From NCBI GenBank assembly GCA_045589955.1, contig JAZNQD010000069.1:1-6742 (forward strand): a DNA stretch of 6,742 bases, in the 5' to 3' direction. The notes below the pieces were generated by a model. It was not told the DNA's origin. It saw only the letters and a list, made by a program, of their open reading frames with translations, and ran no database searches. Positions 1 to 5,439 of this stretch are shown here, one piece after another. A program made the position numbers and the translations under genes. Position 1 is the first letter of the stretch. Each line of letters opens with the position of its first letter. This DNA is from CAJGCS01 sp045589955. Its GTDB lineage: Bacteria; Bacillota_I; Bacilli_A; ML615J-28; CAG-313.

Positions 1-44
1 AGGAATAAAAATAACGATATATAAATAATATTTTTATTTTTCAT
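1..44 (-). CDS. 5' end of a second BspA-like lipoprotein gene (runs off the left edge)
   Basis: The first 14 codons of a gene start at ATG 44-42 on the minus strand and read MKNKNIIYISLFLF before the window ends. They differ from the signal peptide of the large leucine-rich-repeat lipoprotein (start at 3032) only by Leu for Ile at residue 11. The upstream 120 bases also match (offset 2988, four differences in about 166 bp). SD GGAGGG (56-51) lies seven bases upstream of the ATG, exactly as in the other copy. I infer a tandem paralogue, another secreted lipoprotein. Its mature domain lies outside the window, so it need not be a leucine-rich-repeat protein. Confidence is high that this is a real gene start and moderate that the product is BspA-like. 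Confidence 0.8.
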   Translation of the reverse strand, partial: MKNKNIIYISLFLF

Positions 45-50
45 ATATTT

Positions 51-102
51 CCCTCCATAAGTTTGCTTACCTAATTATAACATATATATCAAAAATTGAC
101 TA
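51..102 (-). promoter_or_regulatory. Promoter and ribosome-binding site of the left-edge lipoprotein gene
   Basis: On the minus strand, -10 TATAAT (79-74) follows a 17-base spacer after a weak -35 TAGTCA (102-97). SD GGAGGG (56-51) precedes the ATG at 44. The predicted leader is only about 23-25 bases. The whole arrangement is duplicated base for base at 3039-3090. Confidence 0.65.
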
Positions 103-115
103 CTACTTTGAAAAG

Positions 116-139
116 CCGCCTTATTTTTCAATAAAGCGG
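116..139 (-). terminator. Module hairpin A, probable intrinsic terminator
   Basis: The stem 116-124 / 131-139 has a six-base loop. Read on the minus strand it ends in GCGG followed by CTTTTC, which fits a weak intrinsic terminator that shields the promoter just downstream. Positions 120 and 135 form C/A on the plus strand but a G-U wobble in the minus-strand RNA. This suggests the minus-strand transcript is the selected form. Confidence 0.5.
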
Positions 140-197
140 ACTAAGGTACTAATGGTGGACTGGGGGCTTAGCCTACGATACCCGTGTCCGCAACATT

Positions 198-240
198 AAA
201 AAATCAATAAAATCCCGTGTTTTTAATATTTCACGGGATC
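198..240 (-). terminator. Rho-independent terminator of the BspA-like gene
   Basis: ATCCCGTG (212-219) pairs with CACGGGAT (232-239) around a 12-base loop. On the minus strand the stem is followed by TTTTATTGATTTTTT. It begins about 18 bases after the stop codon of the large lipoprotein gene. The same design is found downstream of the toxin gene at 4346-4379. Confidence 0.85.
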
Positions 241-257
241 TTTAAACTAATACCATT

Positions 258-3032
258 CTATTTATATCCCCACACTACAGGACATTTTGACCTATTCCAA
301 TAATAGTCCCAACCGCTATGTTTTGATGAAACTTCACAATAAATTGTTAAACTAATACATCTAAAAAATGCACTATCTCCTATACTTGTGACACTTTCTG
401 GAATTGTTATATTTGTTAAACTAGAGCAATCAGAAAATGTTTCACTGCCTATACTTGTGACACTTTTAGAGATTGTTATATTTGTTAAACTTTTGCAATA
501 ATAGAATGCATAATCCCCTATACTTGTGACACTATTTGGGATTATTATATTTGTTAAGTTGTAGCAACAAGAGAATGCAGAATCTCCTATACTTGTGACA
601 CCTTTAGGAATAATAAATTCATTATCTTTTTTACCATTAGAATATTGTATTAATGTCATACCATCTTTCGAATATAAATTTCCATTGATTGATTGATAAT
701 TATTATTATTTACTGATACATTAATATTTGTTAAACTGTCGCAATGAGAAAATGCATTATCTCCTATACTTGTAACACTTTCTGGGATTGTTATATTTGT
801 TAATCTGTCGCAACTATAAAATGCAGAATCTCCTATACTTGTGACACTATCTGGTATTGTTATACTTGTTAAGCATGTGCAAGAACGGAATGCAGAATCT
901 CCTATACTTGTGACACTATTTGGTATTGTTATACTTGTTAAGCTTGTGCAATAATAGAATGCATGATCCCCTATACTTGTTCCACCTGTTATTATTACTT
1001 CTTTTAATGAGGTTGGGACATAATCATCATTATATGAATATGAACTTGCTCCAAATATATATGCAAAATGGGTATTTCTTTCCCCATTTAATTTATTACC
1101 TACAAACGGTAGTGTTATGCTTGTTAAGCTTGTGCATTTATAGAATGCAGATGATCCTATACTTGTGACACTATCTGGTATTGTTATACTTGTTAAGCTT
1201 GTGCAATTCCAGAATGCAGATGATCCTATACTTGTGACACTATCTGGTATTGTTATACTTGTTAAGCTTGTGCAGTTTTCAAATGCAGATGATCCTATAC
1301 TTGTGACACTATTTGGTATTGTTATACTTGTTAAGCTTGTGCATTTATAGAATGCAGAACTTTCTATAATTGTTACACTATTTCCTATTGTTACACTTGT
1401 TAAGTTATCGCAACTATAGAATGTATAATCTCCTATACTTGTGACACTGTCTGTGATTATTATATTTGTTAAGTTGTTGCAATTATAGAATGCAGAATCT
1501 CCTATACTTGTGACACTGTCTGGTATTGTTATATTTGTTAAACTTCTGCAATTTGCAAATGCAAAATATCCTATGTTTGTGACACTGTCTGGTATTGTTA
1601 TAGTTTCTAAGTCGTAGCATTCCTCAAATGCGCTATCTCCTATGCTTATGAGACTATCTAGTATTGTTACACTTGTTAATCTTGTGCAATTATAGAATGC
1701 ATAATCTCCTATGCTTGTGACATTTTCTGGGATTGTTATATTTGTTAAACTATAGCAATTATAGAATGCATAATCTCCTATACTTGTGACACTATCTGAA
1801 ATTGTTATACTTGTTAAGCAAGAGCAATCATAGAATGCATAATCTCCTATACTTGTGACACCTTTAGGAATAATAAATTCATTATCTTTTTTACCACTAG
1901 AATATTGTATTAATGTCATACCATCTTTCGAATATAAATTTCCATTGATTGATTGATAATAATTATTATTTACTGATACATTAATATCTATTAAACTTGT
2001 GCAATCATAGAATGCCTTATCTCCTATACTTGTGACACTTTCTGGAATTATTATATTTGTTAGGTTAGAGCAACCAGAAAATGTACCATTACCTATACTT
2101 GTGACACCCTCAAGTATTGTTATGCTTTTTAAGCTTGAGCAAAGATAGAATGCTCCATCGCCAATTCTTTTCACAGGCAAATCATTATAAGTTTCTGGAA
2201 TTGTTATATTCACAATTCTAGAGTCATTAACTCCTGTAACAACATAATAGTCATCTTCCAATTTTAACTTTAAAATTTGAGGTGTATATGAATGTTTATA
2301 TGAATAATCACAATTAGAACAAGAATCAATAACATACCCTTCAGTTGTAGGTCCAGGTTCTATTATTGTGTTAACAATATCATGACCAAGTGCTGAAATT
2401 TCTTTATATGTTGTATAATCACATCTTGTACACTCTTCATATGCTCCCCAGCCTTTTTCTATACATGTTGCTGCTTTTGATTCATGTAATACTAAATTAT
2501 GATTAAGTGCTGAAATCTCTTTATATGTTGTATAATCACATCTTGTACACTCTTCATACACTTCATGACCTTTTCCTGTACATGTTGCTGCTTTTGATTC
2601 GTGTGTCACTAAATCATGACCAAGTGCTGAAATTTCTTTATATGTTGTATAATCACATTTTGTACACTCTTCATACGCTTCATGACCTTTTTCTGTACAT
2701 GTTGCTGCTTGTGCTTCATGTGGAACTATATCATGACCTTTTTTAGGAATTGTTACTAGTTTAGTTTTTTCGTATAAAACATTATTAAAAATTACTTTAG
2801 CTGTAACATTTATTTCCCCATCATTAATACAATCTGCCTCAACTATTACTTCTTCACTAACATCGGCTAATAATTTTTGAGTAGAATCACCACATTCACA
2901 CATAAATATAGCAACTACATCTTCTCCCCATTCCCATTCAATTGAATAATTATGGGTATGTTTTTTTGTACATCCTGTTAATAAAAAAAGGAATAAAAAT
3001 ATCGATATATAAATAATATTTTTATTTTTCAT
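258..3032 (-). CDS. BspA-like leucine-rich-repeat surface lipoprotein, 924 aa
   Basis: This is an exported, lipid-anchored surface protein. Residues 1-21 are a lipoprotein signal peptide: basic start, hydrophobic run, lipobox LTGC with Cys21. Residues 99-215 hold three 39-aa repeats with a CxxC pair (pattern GHDxVxHExxAATC...YEECTxCDYTTYKEISAL), and a degenerate fourth reaches about 250. From about 289 to 896 run some 22 LRR_5 (BspA/TpLRR) units of about 23 residues with core TSIGDxAFxxCxSLTxITIPxSV. Units 3, 14 and 18 carry insertions. The C-terminus (GWDYYWNRSKCPVVWGYK) is of a type common at the ends of BspA-like proteins in gut Bacillota. In this family such repeats mediate binding to host proteins or other cells, but the ligand here is unknown. 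The start is fixed by SD GGAGGG (3044-3039), seven bases before ATG. The gene is monocistronic, with its own promoter and terminator. Confidence 0.93.
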   Translation of the reverse strand: MKNKNIIYISIFLFLFLLTGCTKKHTHNYSIEWEWGEDVVAIFMCECGDSTQKLLADVSEEVIVEADCINDGEINVTAKVIFNNVLYEKTKLVTIPKKGHDIVPHEAQAATCTEKGHEAYEECTKCDYTTYKEISALGHDLVTHESKAATCTGKGHEVYEECTRCDYTTYKEISALNHNLVLHESKAATCIEKGWGAYEECTRCDYTTYKEISALGHDIVNTIIEPGPTTEGYVIDSCSNCDYSYKHSYTPQILKLKLEDDYYVVTGVNDSRIVNITIPETYNDLPVKRIGDGAFYLCSSLKSITILEGVTSIGNGTFSGCSNLTNIIIPESVTSIGDKAFYDCTSLIDINVSVNNNYYQSINGNLYSKDGMTLIQYSSGKKDNEFIIPKGVTSIGDYAFYDCSCLTSITISDSVTSIGDYAFYNCYSLTNITIPENVTSIGDYAFYNCTRLTSVTILDSLISIGDSAFEECYDLETITIPDSVTNIGYFAFANCRSLTNITIPDSVTSIGDSAFYNCNNLTNIIITDSVTSIGDYTFYSCDNLTSVTIGNSVTIIESSAFYKCTSLTSITIPNSVTSIGSSAFENCTSLTSITIPDSVTSIGSSAFWNCTSLTSITIPDSVTSIGSSAFYKCTSLTSITLPFVGNKLNGERNTHFAYIFGASSYSYNDDYVPTSLKEVIITGGTSIGDHAFYYCTSLTSITIPNSVTSIGDSAFRSCTCLTSITIPDSVTSIGDSAFYSCDRLTNITIPESVTSIGDNAFSHCDSLTNINVSVNNNNYQSINGNLYSKDGMTLIQYSNGKKDNEFIIPKGVTSIGDSAFSCCYNLTNIIIPNSVTSIGDYAFYYCKSLTNITISKSVTSIGSETFSDCSSLTNITIPESVTSIGDSAFFRCISLTIYCEVSSKHSGWDYYWNRSKCPVVWGYK
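581..727 (-). repeat. Internal duplicated segment, copy 1
   Basis: The segment encodes an LRR unit interrupted by an island (YQSINGNLYSKDG...KKDNEFIIPKGV). It differs from 1841-1987 at only two positions over 147 bp, at an exact offset of 1260 bp (420 codons). The two copies lie in LRR units 18 and 3. Confidence 0.9.
1841..1987 (-). repeat. Internal duplicated segment, copy 2
   Basis: Partner of 581-727, offset 1260 bp. The flanking LRR units are less alike than this segment. That points to a recent duplication or to gene conversion between the two islands. Confidence 0.9.
2386..2738 (-). repeat. Three 117-bp repeats coding the 39-aa CxxC units
   Basis: The phrase TGCTGAAAT recurs at 2391, 2508 and 2625 with a strict 117-bp period. 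Each unit has one Cys after AAT plus a CxxC pair, spacing that could bind a metal or form disulphides outside the cell. Repeats of this pattern often lie between the signal peptide and the LRR region in related proteins (family knowledge). Their function is not known to me. Confidence 0.85.
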
Positions 3033-3038
3033 ATATTT

Positions 3039-3090
3039 CCCTCCATAAGTTTGCTTACCTAATTATAACATATATATCAAAAATTGACTA
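3039..3090 (-). promoter_or_regulatory. Promoter and ribosome-binding site of the BspA-like gene
   Basis: -10 TATAAT (3067-3062), 17-base spacer and weak -35 TAGTCA (3090-3085) lie on the minus strand. SD GGAGGG is at 3044-3039. The expected leader is about 25 bases, so there is no room for a long regulatory leader. Confidence 0.7.
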
Positions 3091-3154
3091 CTACTTTGAA
3101 AAGCCGCTTTATTTTTCAATAAAGCGGACTAAAGTACTAATGGTGGACTAGGGG
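3055..3154 (-). repeat. Intergenic module, copy B (short form)
   Basis: It carries the promoter, the hairpin and the box CTAATGGTGGACTAGGGG (3137-3154), nearly identical to copy A up to there. It lacks the CCTACGATACCCGT block and the long terminator found in copies A and C. The remaining 73 bases to the Fic stop codon (3155-3227) show nothing I can name. Confidence 0.7.
3104..3127 (-). terminator. Module hairpin B, likely terminator of the Fic gene
   Basis: A perfect nine-base-pair stem, CCGCTTTAT / ATAAAGCGG, closes a six-base loop. On the minus strand it is followed by CTTTTC. No other convincing terminator lies between the Fic stop codon (3228) and the next promoter, so this hairpin probably ends the Fic transcript. 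Confidence 0.55.
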
Positions 3155-3227
3155 ATTACTTGACTGTATACGCGTCTCTTTTGTATAAATAAAAAATAAT
3201 TAAATTAATTCAACGAGATAAATATTT

Positions 3228-4085
3228 TTAGTCGACTTCTTCATAATAATAAGAATAATCTATACCTTTTAAAAACAATTCTCTATCATTAACTTTATCC
3301 GTTAAAGCACCTTGTATCAATAAACATATTTTTTCTGATGAAGTAGATGATTTTTCCATTGCTTCTAAATAGTCTTTTTTGTTAATTTTACTCCAATCGA
3401 CACAAACTTTTAAGTTTTTCTTTAAAATTAAATCAAGCCATATTCTTGTTGATCTTCCATTTCCTTCCATAAATGGATGTGCAATATTCATTTCAACATA
3501 TTTAGCTATTATATTTTCTAATGTGTCTTCTTTCATATTGTCAATTCGTTTTAATGTTTCTTCTAAATAAATTGCATTTGCGAAAATGAAGCCACCTTTA
3601 GAAATATTTTTTTCTCTTATTTTTCCAGCAAAGCCGTATAAACCACCAAATATGTAAGCATGTATTTGTTGCAATCCTTTTGTGGTACCCACTTCAATGT
3701 CATCTAATATATGGCTCTCTAGTAATTCATAAGCTTTTTCTTTGCTTTGCTCATCTAATGGATTCATTAAACCTTTAAGCCATTTTGTGAGTGCATCATT
3801 ATTCTTATATCGAATCAATAATAATACTTGTTTTATTCCTTCTTCATCAATAATATCTGTTAAATATCTTTTACCATCACGAGAAGTAAGTTTACATACC
3901 TTAATAAATTCTTTCAAATAATTGTTTCTACTCTTTAAAGTATTCCAATATCTTCTTGAATTAGTTGAATTTGTTATTGCATTAATCAGGTCAACAGCTG
4001 AATACCACCAACTTAATGATTCTTCATCCCATATGGCACGAATTGGAACATTATTAAAAAAACGAATTGATGTTTTTTGTTTCAT
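3228..4085 (-). CDS. Fic-domain protein adenylyltransferase with N-terminal Bro-N-like domain, 285 aa
   Basis: Residues about 1-105 (pattern IRAIWDEES..WWYSAVDLI, then the phrases YWNTLKSR and DGKRYLTDI) resemble the Bro-N/phage-antirepressor DNA-binding domain. Residues about 125-285 are a Fic domain. The catalytic motif HPFMEGNGR (203-211) has every canonical residue: His for base catalysis, and Gly-Asn-Gly-Arg for nucleotide phosphates. The substrate flap GKIREKNISKGGFIFAN spans 154-170. Such enzymes usually transfer AMP to a Ser, Thr or Tyr hydroxyl of a target protein. The C-terminus carries SYYYEE (278-283), which fits the (S/T)xxxE(G/N) self-inhibitory motif of class III Fic proteins except that the last position is Glu. 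Its SD is GGGTGA, close to ATG 4085. It sits between the type III toxin and the BspA gene with its own promoter. The target is unknown, and no separate antitoxin gene is seen. Confidence 0.9.
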   Translation of the reverse strand: MKQKTSIRFFNNVPIRAIWDEESLSWWYSAVDLINAITNSTNSRRYWNTLKSRNNYLKEFIKVCKLTSRDGKRYLTDIIDEEGIKQVLLLIRYKNNDALTKWLKGLMNPLDEQSKEKAYELLESHILDDIEVGTTKGLQQIHAYIFGGLYGFAGKIREKNISKGGFIFANAIYLEETLKRIDNMKEDTLENIIAKYVEMNIAHPFMEGNGRSTRIWLDLILKKNLKVCVDWSKINKKDYLEAMEKSSTSSEKICLLIQGALTDKVNDRELFLKGIDYSYYYEEVD

Positions 4086-4101
4086 TTAAATCACCCAATA
4101 T

Positions 4102-4130
4102 ATTCTATCATAATTCTTTTCAGTTGTCCA
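4102..4130 (-). promoter_or_regulatory. Proximal promoter of the Fic gene
   Basis: On the minus strand, TGGACA (4130-4125), a 17-base spacer and TAGAAT (4107-4102) match the consensus at five of six positions in each box. Transcription would start around 4095, giving an almost leaderless message with the weak SD GGGTGA just before the ATG. The module promoter at 4212-4240 may add a second, longer transcript. Confidence 0.6.
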
Positions 4131-4253
4131 CAAAATGAGTACAACTCAAATAATTGCAATTCAAAAAACAATCATTAATAAAACTTTTGATACTTTTAGT
4201 TCAATTACCTAATTATACCACACTATACAAAAATTTACTACAAAATTAAAAAG

Positions 4254-4277
4254 CCACTTTTTCTTTCAAAAAAGTGG
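4254..4277 (-). terminator. Module hairpin C, probable intrinsic terminator
   Basis: CCACTTTTT (4254-4262) pairs perfectly with AAAAAGTGG (4269-4277). Relative to copy B the third base pair changed from G-C to A-T on both sides, and other A/T pairs changed together as well. On the minus strand the stem is followed by CTTTTTAATTTT, a good terminator tail. Confidence 0.6.
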
Positions 4278-4345
4278 TGTGTATTCTAATGGTGGACTAG
4301 GGGCGTACCCTACGATACCCGTATTCGGAACCTTAAAAAATCATT

Positions 4346-4380
4346 AAAACCCCGTAATTTTTAAATTCTACGGGGTTTTT
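4346..4380 (-). terminator. Terminator of the type III toxin gene
   Basis: An 11-base-pair stem, AAAACCCCGTA (4346-4356) / TACGGGGTTTT (4369-4379), closes a 12-base loop. On the minus strand the tail AATGATTTTTT follows. It lies about 75 bases after the toxin stop codon. It is also T-flanked on the plus strand and could act in both directions. Confidence 0.8.
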
Positions 4381-4455
4381 AAACTATTGAAACGGGATTA
4401 CTTTAGCATTGTGCGGAAATTTAACTTAAACTTTGTAAATTTTAATTTTTGCACA

Positions 4456-4938
4456 TTATTGCTCTTTCTTATATTCTTCAATTCCTAATTCTTTATGAAA
4501 ATATTGCAGTGTACAAAAACTCATTCGTTTATACTCATATGAATTCTTTGTAAGCTTTGTAATAACTTGTATATACTTATGAACAAATTTTTCAAATTTA
4601 TGAAATATAAAATAAAATTTAGAATTTAATTCTATGTATTCTTTTTTATCAATGGTTGCAGCATTTTCTAAATATTTTTCATCTTTAATTATAATAGCTT
4701 TTGAAAAATCAAGAGCAGTAGATGTTTTTGTATCTCTTGTTGAATTCTTAAATTTATAACAATAGTCATGTCTTACATTAGATCTAAAAGGTATAGCAAA
4801 AGTTAAATCTTTTATTTTTATTAACAACACCAAAAATGGTCTAGATTCTTTTTTAATCATCTCTTTAAAGCAATGCTGAGAATAATCATTATAAAAATCT
4901 TTACTTAAATATCTTAATTCAAATTTATCTTTTACCAT
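4456..4938 (-). CDS. Type III toxin-antitoxin system toxin (ToxN/CptN/TenpN-like endoribonuclease), 160 aa
   Basis: The predicted sequence-specific RNase cuts cellular RNA and its own antitoxin precursor, and is held inactive by pseudoknotted repeat RNA. Identification rests on context plus sequence. Immediately upstream are two 44-nt repeats with pseudoknot potential and an intrinsic terminator, the diagnostic layout of type III systems. The length (160 aa) suits the family (about 150-200 aa). Visible blocks are RPFLVLLIKI (33-42), FAIPFRSNVRH (47-57), LDFSKAIII (76-84) and FCTLQYFHKELGI (141-153). FAIPFRSNVRH sits where ToxN has its APLTSPKKWH-type segment. Three families are known (toxIN, cptIN, tenpIN). 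Two long repeats favour cptIN and the RSNVRH/LDFSKA blocks remind me of tenpN, so I leave the subfamily open. SD AAAGGAG (4949-4943) fixes the ATG at 4938. No signal peptide or membrane segment is seen. Likely roles are phage abortive infection or plasmid/element maintenance. Confidence 0.85.
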   Translation of the reverse strand: MVKDKFELRYLSKDFYNDYSQHCFKEMIKKESRPFLVLLIKIKDLTFAIPFRSNVRHDYCYKFKNSTRDTKTSTALDFSKAIIIKDEKYLENAATIDKKEYIELNSKFYFIFHKFEKFVHKYIQVITKLTKNSYEYKRMSFCTLQYFHKELGIEEYKKEQ

Positions 4939-4954
4939 ACTTCTCCTTTCTTGT

Positions 4955-4986
4955 AAGAAAAATACCCTGCATAACGCAAGGTATTT
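4955..4986 (-). terminator. Attenuating terminator between antitoxin RNA and toxin gene
   Basis: ATACCTTGC (4984-4976) pairs with GCAGGGTAT (4970-4962) through nine pairs including one G-U, with a five-base loop, followed by TTTTCTT. It lies six bases before the toxin SD. In type III systems this terminator lets most transcripts stop after the antitoxin repeats while a minority read through into the toxin. That sets the RNA:toxin ratio. Confidence 0.88.
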
Positions 4987-5081
4987 AATCTTCCTTTGGG
5001 ATTTCTTTTGTCAGTGTTACCCTCACACTGTATCATCAATTGGGATTTCTTTTTATGGTGCTACCCTCGCACCAATTCATC
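4955..5081 (-). ncRNA. ToxI-type antitoxin RNA (two pseudoknot repeats)
   Basis: The RNA is predicted to start near 5081 and end at the attenuator. It holds two 44-nt repeats (5084-5041 and 5040-4997) that agree at 33 of 44 positions, then a short degenerate third start (4996-4988). Each repeat forms a six-base-pair hairpin with the same loop GAGGGTA: TGGTGC/GCACCA in repeat 1 and CAGTGT/ACACTG in repeat 2. Six of the 11 differences are three compensatory pairs in that stem. The loop GGG (5066-5064; 5022-5020) can pair with CCC (5044-5042; 5000-4998) in the shared tail AAAAGAAATCCCA, giving an H-type pseudoknot with an A-rich strand like known ToxI units. The mature antitoxin units would be released by the toxin's own cleavage. 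The boundaries are inferred. Confidence 0.87.
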
Positions 5082-5084
5082 ACT
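4997..5084 (-). repeat. Two 44-nt antitoxin repeats
   Basis: The tandem units 5084-5041 and 5040-4997 have invariant parts GATGA, GAGGGTA and AAAAGAAATCCCA. Repeat 1 overlaps the predicted transcription start. Its first few bases may therefore be missing from the RNA, as is usual for the first repeat of such arrays. Confidence 0.9.
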
Positions 5085-5087
5085 AAT

Positions 5088-5116
5088 ATTATACACTAAT
5101 ATTAAAATAAAGTCAA
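5088..5116 (-). promoter_or_regulatory. Promoter of the type III toxin-antitoxin operon
   Basis: TTGACT (5116-5111), a 17-base spacer and TATAAT (5093-5088) on the minus strand match the consensus at five and six of six positions. It is the strongest promoter in the window, as expected for an antitoxin RNA that must be abundant. Confidence 0.88.
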
Positions 5117-5374
5117 TATCTTTCTACTAATTTTAGGAAGATATAGCAATTGCTACAATATTATTATATGTATATTTTAAATAATGATTACATATATAAA
5201 TTTAGAAATCAAATAGTTTTTTATAATGATCTAATATTGTTTTCAATATATCTTTTACCAATAATCATTGTATTTGTTTAGAATGTAGAGGTACTTGTTG
5301 TTAGTAAATAAGTTGTATTTTCAGCTATAGCGACAAATGGGATACCCAGCTTTTGCATCTTATCAAAAAGAAAA
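5117..5374. other. Gene-free AT-rich stretch between the antitoxin promoter and the lipoprotein terminator
   Basis: Most of this stretch is low-complexity A/T. The only coding-like segment is a 26-codon minus-strand frame (5358-5278) reading MQKLGIPFVAIAEN and then a Thr/Ser-rich end. Its composition looks protein-like, but it has no ribosome-binding site and starts just past a terminator. It may be the tail of a lost gene. I do not call it a gene. Confidence 0.4.
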
Positions 5375-5406
5375 AGTAGATATACCAAAAAGTATACCTA
5401 CTCTTT
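5371..5406 (-). terminator. Terminator of the small lipoprotein gene
   Basis: AGTAGATATAC (5375-5385) pairs with GTATACCTACT (5392-5402) across a six-base loop. The stem has 11 pairs with one G-U in the minus-strand RNA, then TTTTTCTTTTTG. A-T pairs can extend the stem on the 5' side. It separates the lipoprotein gene from the toxin-antitoxin promoter. Confidence 0.87.
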
Positions 5407-5439
5407 TGTTAGATAAAATTTTAGCATTTTTTTAAATCT

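Larger units (their letters stand above)
67..249 (-). repeat. Intergenic module, copy A (full length)
   Basis: This is the first of three related intergenic modules (others at 3055-3154 and 4205-4386). Left to right on the plus strand it holds the minus-strand promoter, a hairpin (116-139), the box CTAATGGTGGACTGGGGG (149-166), the block CCTACGATACCCGT (172-185) and a terminator (212-239). It matches copy C over its whole length and copy B up to about 3154. I do not recognise a named repeat family. It may be a duplicated intergenic region or a small non-autonomous element. Confidence 0.7.
345..2168 (-). repeat. LRR_5 repeat array (about 22 units, 69-bp period)
   Basis: Successive units are 69 bp apart and often nearly identical in DNA. 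For example, between about 1150 and 1345 three consecutive units share almost the same sequence around TATACTTGTGACACTATCTG. Such identity makes the array prone to slippage and unequal crossing over, so repeat number probably varies between strains. Confidence 0.9.
4205..4386 (-). repeat. Intergenic module, copy C (full length)
   Basis: It has the same order of parts as copy A: promoter -10 TATAAT (4217-4212) with weak -35 TAGTAA (4240-4235), hairpin (4254-4277), box CTAATGGTGGACTAGGGG (4286-4303), block CCTACGATACCCGT (4309-4322) and terminator (4346-4379). The sequence is more diverged than A is from B, yet the stems are kept. The gap between the Fic and toxin genes (4086-4455) consists of this module plus the proximal Fic promoter. 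I see nothing in 4387-4455. Confidence 0.7.

Noticed and set aside
920..2746. Several plus-strand open frames of 60-82 codons inside the large lipoprotein gene
   Set aside because: They are antisense shadows of the 69-bp and 117-bp repeats, low in complexity, and have no ribosome-binding sites.
3379..3570. Plus-strand frame of 63 codons opposite the Fic gene
   Set aside because: It is antisense to the conserved Fic catalytic core and has no start signals or family resemblance.
67..4386. Integron attC sites separating cassettes
   Set aside because: The modules lack paired GTTRRRY/RYYYAAC core sites and have promoters of their own. No integrase is in the window.
4962..5073. Riboswitch in the toxin leader
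   Set aside because: The leader has a terminator before the SD, but the tandem pseudoknot repeats and the toxin family explain it fully. No known riboswitch core is visible.
4997..5084. CRISPR array
   Set aside because: There are only two units, contiguous with no spacers, and the stem changes are compensatory. The fit is to a type III antitoxin RNA, not to CRISPR.
5278..5358. 26-codon minus-strand peptide starting MQKLGIPFVAIAEN
   Set aside because: It has no SD, a terminator immediately upstream and no recognised family. At most it is the tail of a lost gene.
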